A stretch of DNA of 64,000 nucleotides, taken from contig NZ_CP102770.1 of NCBI RefSeq assembly GCF_038561935.1, positions 3,038,001-3,102,000 of the forward strand, given 5' to 3'. The notes beneath the pieces are model-generated. The model saw only the letters and a list, made by a program, of their open reading frames with translations. It was not told where the DNA came from and ran no database searches. A program made the translations under genes and the position numbers. Shown here piece after piece: positions 59,475 to 64,000 of this stretch. Origin of the DNA: Myxococcus stipitatus. GTDB taxonomy: Bacteria; Myxococcota; Myxococcia; Myxococcales; Myxococcaceae. Within the stretch, counting starts at the first letter, position 1, and each line of letters starts with the position of its first letter.

Positions 59475-60581
59475 ATGCGGTTCAGTTCACGTGGTCGCAG
59501 CAACTGGTGGATGGGCGTCGTTGTCAGTGCCTCGCTGCTGGGGGCTTGTGGTTCGCAGGATGAACAAACGGGCGAGGTGCGTGTCGAGGCGGAGACGGTA
59601 CGAGACGCCGTCGCGGGGGATGTGACAGTGAAGCTGTCCGTTCCGCGCCAGTCCTTGGCCGCGAGCGAGGGCGTGAGCGTGACGGTGACGCTCACCAACG
59701 TCGCGGAGGGCACGGTGCGTCTGTTGAAAAGAGACACGCCCGTGGACGGCCTCAAGGCGAGTCTCTTCTCGGTGACGGTGGACGGCGCGGAAGTGGAGTA
59801 CCAGGGCCGGTACTACAAATGGGGCCCGCCACAGGAGAGCGACTACCTGAGCCTGTCGGCGGGGGAGAGTGTCTCGTATACGGTGGACCTGGGGGCCACC
59901 TATGACTTCTCGCGCACGGGGAACTACAGCCTGCGGTACAGCGCGGGCGTTGAAGACTCCACCGAGGGGATGGCGGAGGTGTCTCGATGGAGCTCGGACA
60001 GCGTGAGCGTCTTCGTCGAGGGGCGTCCCTTCGTCGACCCTGGAGCGGAGGACTCCGGCACGGTCTCCGCCATGGCGCTGTCGACCGCGAACTGCAATGC
60101 GACGCGTGTCTCGCAGGTGACGCGGGCGTTCAACGACGCGAAGACGATGGCCAATGGCTCCGTCAGCTGGCTCAACAGCCCGCCATCGCCCTACACGCGC
60201 TTCAGGACCTGGTTCGGGACGTACAACACGACGACCCGGAACCAGGTTCGCACGCACTTCAATGCCATCAAGAGTGCCTTCGACACGAAGCCGGTCATCG
60301 TGGACTGTGGTTGCTCGGACAATGTCTATGCGTACGTGTACAAGAGCCGTCCGTACCGCATCTACGTGTGCAACCTCTTCTGGTCCGCGCCGCCGACGGG
60401 CACGGACTCCAAGGCCGGCACGCTGATTCACGAGATGAGCCACTTCACGGTGGTGGCGGACACGGATGACTGGGCCTACGGCCAGAATGCGTGCAGGAGC
60501 CTGGCGAACTCCAACCCCGGGCGCGCGCGCGACAACGCGGACAGCCACGAGTACTTCGCGGAGAACACGCCTCGGCAGTAG
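59475..60581 (+). CDS. Lipoprotein zinc metalloprotease, M35 (deuterolysin/peptidyl-Lys)-like
   Basis: A 368-residue lipoprotein (LLGAC, lipid Cys about residue 24). An Ig-like domain (about 35-190, VTVKLSVPRQSLAASEGVSVTVTL) precedes the catalytic domain. HEMSH is at residues 319-323 with the following VADTDDWAYG, matching the aspzincin pattern (HExxH then GTxDxxYG, where Asp is the third zinc ligand). Cysteines in DCGCS and VCNL flank it. M35 enzymes such as peptidyl-Lys metalloendopeptidase cut proteins outside the cell. AAAGGAAG precedes the ATG. Confidence 0.85.
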   Translation: MRFSSRGRSNWWMGVVVSASLLGACGSQDEQTGEVRVEAETVRDAVAGDVTVKLSVPRQSLAASEGVSVTVTLTNVAEGTVRLLKRDTPVDGLKASLFSVTVDGAEVEYQGRYYKWGPPQESDYLSLSAGESVSYTVDLGATYDFSRTGNYSLRYSAGVEDSTEGMAEVSRWSSDSVSVFVEGRPFVDPGAEDSGTVSAMALSTANCNATRVSQVTRAFNDAKTMANGSVSWLNSPPSPYTRFRTWFGTYNTTTRNQVRTHFNAIKSAFDTKPVIVDCGCSDNVYAYVYKSRPYRIYVCNLFWSAPPTGTDSKAGTLIHEMSHFTVVADTDDWAYGQNACRSLANSNPGRARDNADSHEYFAENTPRQ

Positions 60582-60610
60582 GGGGTGGACGCGGATGTCG
60601 TGAGATGAAC

Positions 60611-60641
60611 GGGAGGCAGGGGCTCGCATCCCCTGCTTCCC
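60611..60641 (+). terminator. Hairpin terminator after the M35-like gene
   Basis: GGGAGGCAGGGG (60611-60622) pairs with CCCCTGCTTCCC (60630-60641), with one G-U pair, around a 7-base loop. It follows the metalloprotease stop by 29 bases. Confidence 0.65.
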
Positions 60642-60793
60642 TCGTCACCGCGGGTCTTCGCCCGAATCGAAATCAGACATGCACACCCTCCCACGCCCAC
60701 GTGCTGGGTGGCCATGAGCGAAGTGCTGCCTTTTGGAATGGCAAAGTCGTAAATTCGAGAAAGTCCTGTTCGGACTCATTCCAGGAGGAGCAC

Positions 60794-62152
60794 ATGGCTC
60801 GAATGGCCGAAGGTGGGTGGGGTGTGTGGTGGGTGGTGGCGGGGTTGTCCGTCGTGGGGTGTGGACGCGAGGCGCCGGTGGAGTCCGCGCCGCCGCCGCT
60901 CGAGGCGCAGGCCCAGGGGGAGCAGTCGTATGACCCGGGCCCAGGGTGGAGCCTCGCCTGGCAGGACGACTTCACGGGCACCAGCTTGAATGCGGCGAAC
61001 TGGAACGTCCTGACGAGCAACTACGACCCGGTGACGGGCAACTGCAACTTCGGCACGGGCGAGCTGGAGTTCCCTCGCGCGCAGAACGTCACGGTGGGCG
61101 GCGGCAAGCTCATCCTCACCGCGGAGCGCACGCAGGACGCGCCCAATGACTCGCGCTGTGCCGGGTGGGGCGCCCGCTCCTTCTATTCGGGGCGAATCCA
61201 CACCAAGGGCAAGGTGGAGCGGCGCTACGGCAAGCTGGTGGCCAGCATCAAGGTGCCCTCGGGCTACGGCATGTGGCCGGCGTTCTGGACGCTGGGGGCG
61301 AACATCTCCAGCGTGGGGTGGCCCGCGTCGGGCGAAATCGACATCCTCGAGTGGCACTCGAACGCGCCCTCCTGGATGCAGGTCGCCGCGCACTGGAACG
61401 AGGGGGCGATGCACTGGGGCGCCGGGGCGAACCGGGGCTACAGCCTGGCGGATGCCTTCCACATCTACGAGCTGGAGTGGGCCGCGGACCGCCTGGTGTT
61501 CCGCCTGGACAATCAGGTCCGGGCGAACGCGGACTTCGTCCACAACGCGGCGGCCTTCCAGCGCAACCACTACATCCTGCTGAACCTGGCCCTGGGCGGA
61601 AACTGGTACGGCGACCCGCAGCCGAGCGCCATCGACCTGCCCTCGGGCCAGCGCAAGACGATGGAGGTGGAGTGGGTGCGCTGGTACCAGGCGGGCGCCA
61701 CGCCCGGGGGCACCGTGACGAATCCAGGCTTCGAGTCGGACATGAGCGGCTGGTCGACCTGGAGCCCCAACGGCACCGAGGCGGCGGACTTCAGCGAGAC
61801 CCATGACGGCGGGCACTCGGGCAGCTACCACCTGACCCACTGGACCAACGGCTCGCCCTTCGAGGTGTGGACGTACCAGGTGGTGTCGGGGCTGGCGTCC
61901 GGCAACTACAAGGTCCGCGCCTGGGTGCGAAAGGGCGGCACCTTCGACCTGGCGCGCATCCAGGCCAAGACGTGTGCCCAGTGTGCTCCCGCCTTCACGG
62001 ACCTGGGCACGCATGGGGCATGGACCCAGGTGGAGTCGCCGGTCATCTCCGTCACCGGCGGCTCGCTCGAGGTGGGCTTCCACTCCCGCGTCACCGCGGG
62101 CAATGGCGCCAGCTTCATCCACATGGACGACGTGGAGCTCGTGCGGCTGTAG
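60794..62152 (+). CDS. Lipoprotein GH16 endo-beta-glucanase with C-terminal carbohydrate-binding domain
   Basis: A 452-residue secreted glycoside hydrolase with a lipoprotein signal (SVVGC, lipid Cys about residue 23). The GH16 domain (about 45-300) has SLAWQDDFTGTSLNAANWNV and the catalytic motif GEIDILEWHS, with Glu181 as nucleophile, Asp183, and Glu186 as acid/base. The final 150 residues form a beta-sandwich (NPGFESDMSGWSTWSPNG, ARIQAKTCAQCAP), like carbohydrate-binding modules found on galactanases and glucanases. It may cut laminarin-type beta-1,3-glucan of fungal or algal prey; substrate not proven. AGGAGG precedes the ATG. Confidence 0.92.
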   Translation: MARMAEGGWGVWWVVAGLSVVGCGREAPVESAPPPLEAQAQGEQSYDPGPGWSLAWQDDFTGTSLNAANWNVLTSNYDPVTGNCNFGTGELEFPRAQNVTVGGGKLILTAERTQDAPNDSRCAGWGARSFYSGRIHTKGKVERRYGKLVASIKVPSGYGMWPAFWTLGANISSVGWPASGEIDILEWHSNAPSWMQVAAHWNEGAMHWGAGANRGYSLADAFHIYELEWAADRLVFRLDNQVRANADFVHNAAAFQRNHYILLNLALGGNWYGDPQPSAIDLPSGQRKTMEVEWVRWYQAGATPGGTVTNPGFESDMSGWSTWSPNGTEAADFSETHDGGHSGSYHLTHWTNGSPFEVWTYQVVSGLASGNYKVRAWVRKGGTFDLARIQAKTCAQCAPAFTDLGTHGAWTQVESPVISVTGGSLEVGFHSRVTAGNGASFIHMDDVELVRL

Positions 62153-62159
62153 GTGCCGT

Positions 62160-62188
62160 GGGCTCCGGAGCTACTCCTTCCGGAGCCC
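62160..62188. terminator. Bidirectional hairpin terminator
   Basis: GGGCTCCGGA (62160-62169) and TCCGGAGCCC (62179-62188) are perfect 10-base arms with a 9-base loop. The hairpin lies between the GH16 stop and the convergent DUF1501 gene, covering that gene's stop codon. Confidence 0.65.
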
Positions 62189-63748
62189 CACCACCTCGCC
62201 GTAGCCGCCGGGGATGAAGAACTCATGGGCCTCCATGCCCATGATGCGCATGGCGGTCGTGACGACGTCGGCAGACCGGGGAACGCGCTTCGAGGGCTTC
62301 CCCGTCTCCTCGATGATGTCCACCGGGGTGCCGAGTCCGCGCGTCGTGTACGTCCCCACCTGCCGGTTGGGGGCCACGTTGCCTCCCGCGAAGACGACCG
62401 AGGTGTAGGGGTGGTGGTCGTCCGGCAGGTTGTAGCTGCCGTCGCTCGCGCGCGAGGCCCAGCTCCGGCCGAACTCGCTCATCACCAGCACCAGGGAGTC
62501 GTCGAGCAGCGTCTTGCCCGGCTTGCCTGGCGCGGGCGTGCTCTTCATCTCGCCCAGGAAGCGCGCGATGCAGTCCATCAGCCCTCGGCCATGCGCGCAG
62601 CTGAACGCATGCCCGCTGCCGTTGTGCGTGTCGAAGTCGAGCCGCAGCGAGACATGCAGCGACGTGCACAGGTCCGCCTTGAGCAGACGCAGCGCCATGT
62701 CCATCCGCGGGTCCAGCCCGGTGAGGTGGAAGTTCGCGTTGCCGAACGTGTAGGTGAACGTCTCGCTCAGGTAGTTCGCCAGGTACGCGGGGCGGTTCGT
62801 CTTCAGCGAGTCGATGCCCTTGGTGCGCTCCAGCAGGGCCACGACGTCCGTCGCCAGCACCCGGGAGACGGATGACAGCGAGCCATGCAGGCCCTCCAGG
62901 TAGTTGTCCACCTTCGCCGTCGAGCGACCCATCAGGGGCTGCGCGCGGCCCAGCGCGTAGCGCTCCACGGTGGTCGTCTTGAGGGCGGCCCCGGTGGGAT
63001 TTCCCTTCGCATCCAGCTCCGGGCCTTCCGTGCGCGTGTCCAGGCCGGTCCACCAGGCGTTGTCGGTGGGCTTACCGGAGAGCATCGGCTTGAGGGCGTC
63101 GATGGAGGGCACGCCCACCGGCGAGGCATGTGACGGCAGGCCCATGCCCGCGGGCGTGCCTCGCTCACCCGAGACCACCACGAACGGAAGCGGCCGGGTC
63201 TCCCGGTGCCGCGCGTACAGGTGGTTCGCGATGATGGCGTGCATCGCGGGCGCGCGATAGTCCGCTCCGGCGACGCCACACATCGCGGAGATGAACGCGC
63301 TCGAGTGGTCGTTCGTCCCCTGGTCGATGCCGTGCAGCACGCTGAGCTGCTCGTGCAGCGCGAAGTGCTGATAGCCATACATGAGCGGGCTGAAGGCGCC
63401 GCGCGCCGCGGGGTTCGCCGGGTCCCAGGAGCGCCACGTGCGCAGCGGCTTGTAGGGCCCGTTCTGGGTGCCCAGGCTCACCACCTTGCTCGCGTCGAAG
63501 AAGACAGGCTCGCTGAGGTAGCCCGCGGATGGAGGGACGCAGAGCGGAATCTCCGCGTCCTCCATCGGCGTGAAGTAGTACGCGGGACGGAAGCCGCCCG
63601 GGACGTAGAGCACCACCAGACGGGAGGGGAGGTCCGGCCCGGCGGCCTGCGCCAGGCCCGAGCCGAGGAGCCCCGCGCGTTCGAGGAGCGCCAGCTGACC
63701 GGCGCCCAGGGCCCACTTGAGCAAGGTGCGTCGAGAAGTGTTCGGCAT
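62171..63748 (-). CDS. DUF1501 family exported protein
   Basis: A 525-residue protein with a Tat-like signal (SRRTLLKWALGAGQLAL). The body follows the DUF1501/DUF1552 layout of the alkaline-phosphatase superfamily: VLYVPGGFRPAYYF near the N-terminus, GIDQGTNDHSSAFISAMCG in the middle, and VMSEFGRSW with DDHHPYTSVVFAGGN near the end. These proteins are common in myxobacteria and planctomycetes and usually sit beside a partner gene of the DUF1800/DUF1592 type. The truncated gene just upstream (63761 onward) fits that. Activity not established. Confidence 0.87.
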   Translation of the reverse strand: MPNTSRRTLLKWALGAGQLALLERAGLLGSGLAQAAGPDLPSRLVVLYVPGGFRPAYYFTPMEDAEIPLCVPPSAGYLSEPVFFDASKVVSLGTQNGPYKPLRTWRSWDPANPAARGAFSPLMYGYQHFALHEQLSVLHGIDQGTNDHSSAFISAMCGVAGADYRAPAMHAIIANHLYARHRETRPLPFVVVSGERGTPAGMGLPSHASPVGVPSIDALKPMLSGKPTDNAWWTGLDTRTEGPELDAKGNPTGAALKTTTVERYALGRAQPLMGRSTAKVDNYLEGLHGSLSSVSRVLATDVVALLERTKGIDSLKTNRPAYLANYLSETFTYTFGNANFHLTGLDPRMDMALRLLKADLCTSLHVSLRLDFDTHNGSGHAFSCAHGRGLMDCIARFLGEMKSTPAPGKPGKTLLDDSLVLVMSEFGRSWASRASDGSYNLPDDHHPYTSVVFAGGNVAPNRQVGTYTTRGLGTPVDIIEETGKPSKRVPRSADVVTTAMRIMGMEAHEFFIPGGYGEVVGLRKE

Positions 63749-63760
63749 GGGGTCCTCGGC

Positions 63761-64000
63761 TCAGTAGGTGATCCACAGCGGGTGACGGATGAGCGCCGCG
63801 CAGGTGCCCACCCAGGCCAGGCGGGTGCTCTGCGCTTCGAGCGGGAGGTAGACCTGCTCATGCAGCGCCTTCAGCTCCGCGTCCGAGGGAGGCTGTCCCA
63901 GCATGCGCAGGTAGAGGGCGCGCAGGTTCTTCCGCACCGCGTCCGGGTTCTTGGCGGAGGTGTCCGCGAGGGTGACGAAGCGCAGCACCGCCTTGTTGTT
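63761..64000 (-). CDS. C-terminal part of DUF1501-partner protein, 5' end outside window
   Basis: The frame enters from the right edge and ends at 63761, giving 79 visible residues. They are helical with the segment LRALYLRMLGQPPSDAELKALHEQVYLPLE and the end ALIRHPLWITY. The L-Y-L-x-x-L-G-x-P-P-x-x-x-E pattern resembles the C-terminal regions of DUF1592/DUF1800-like partner proteins of DUF1501 genes. Thirteen bases separate it from the DUF1501 start, so one transcript is likely. Exact family cannot be settled from this fragment. Confidence 0.6.
   Translation of the reverse strand, partial: NNKAVLRFVTLADTSAKNPDAVRKNLRALYLRMLGQPPSDAELKALHEQVYLPLEAQSTRLAWVGTCAALIRHPLWITY

Overview
This window looks like a piece of a myxobacterial chromosome (Myxococcaceae: Myxococcus, Corallococcus or Pyxidicoccus type). 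The reasons are very high GC with strong third-position G/C bias, a DUF2378 protein (a paralogous family essentially confined to Myxococcales), many secreted lipoproteins, and kelch and ELWxxDGT repeat lipoproteins. That placement is inference from content; there is no rRNA or marker gene here. No tRNA, rRNA, CRISPR array, insertion sequence, prophage or replication origin was seen.

Left part (1-25 kb). A leftward group holds a haem-oxygenase-like diiron protein, a 4-oxalocrotonate-type tautomerase and a fatty acid desaturase cut by the window edge. Then come the RNA helicase HrpA, a secreted SnoaL-like protein, and a tightly overlapping set of two unknown membrane proteins plus an aminoglycoside-phosphotransferase-fold kinase (7.3-9.3 kb). 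Next are two MBL-fold hydrolases, an AraC regulator, TrmJ, an alpha/beta hydrolase, a ChaN-like/DUF6624 fusion lipoprotein, a LysR/aldo-keto reductase divergent pair, a frameshifted HemN-like radical SAM gene divergent from a TetR regulator, a VWA-domain protein and a TMTC-like glycosyltransferase with TPRs.

Middle (25-44 kb). A remnant of a Vgb-like beta-propeller lies against a lipoprotein metalloprotease. A run of small cysteine-rich lipoproteins follows, including a tandem duplicate pair and a DUF6289-like protein. Several regulator/enzyme pairs come next: GlxA-type AraC with an NmrA-like SDR, TrmB with a double aspartyl-protease/PDZ protein, and MarR with an aldo-keto reductase. There is also a solitary AbiEii-type nucleotidyltransferase and a translationally coupled TPR-like/14-kelch lipoprotein pair.

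Right part (44-64 kb). Methyltransferase, CocE/NonD hydrolase, ELWxxDGT lipoprotein, DJ-1/PfpI protein, SigJ-like sigma factor, DUF2378, an NAD-dependent epimerase, more small lipoproteins, a second DUF6289-like protein, an M35-like metalloprotease, a GH16 glucanase with a carbohydrate-binding tail, and a DUF1501 protein with a truncated partner at the right edge.

Three themes stand out. First, secreted lipoproteins and hydrolases are very dense, as expected of a predatory soil bacterium. Second, several regulator genes have clear palindromic operators directly at the promoter (TetR, TrmB, MarR, LysR). Third, four genes are each broken by one or two single-base lesions, mostly in short G/C runs, which are either young pseudogenes or consensus errors in the assembly.
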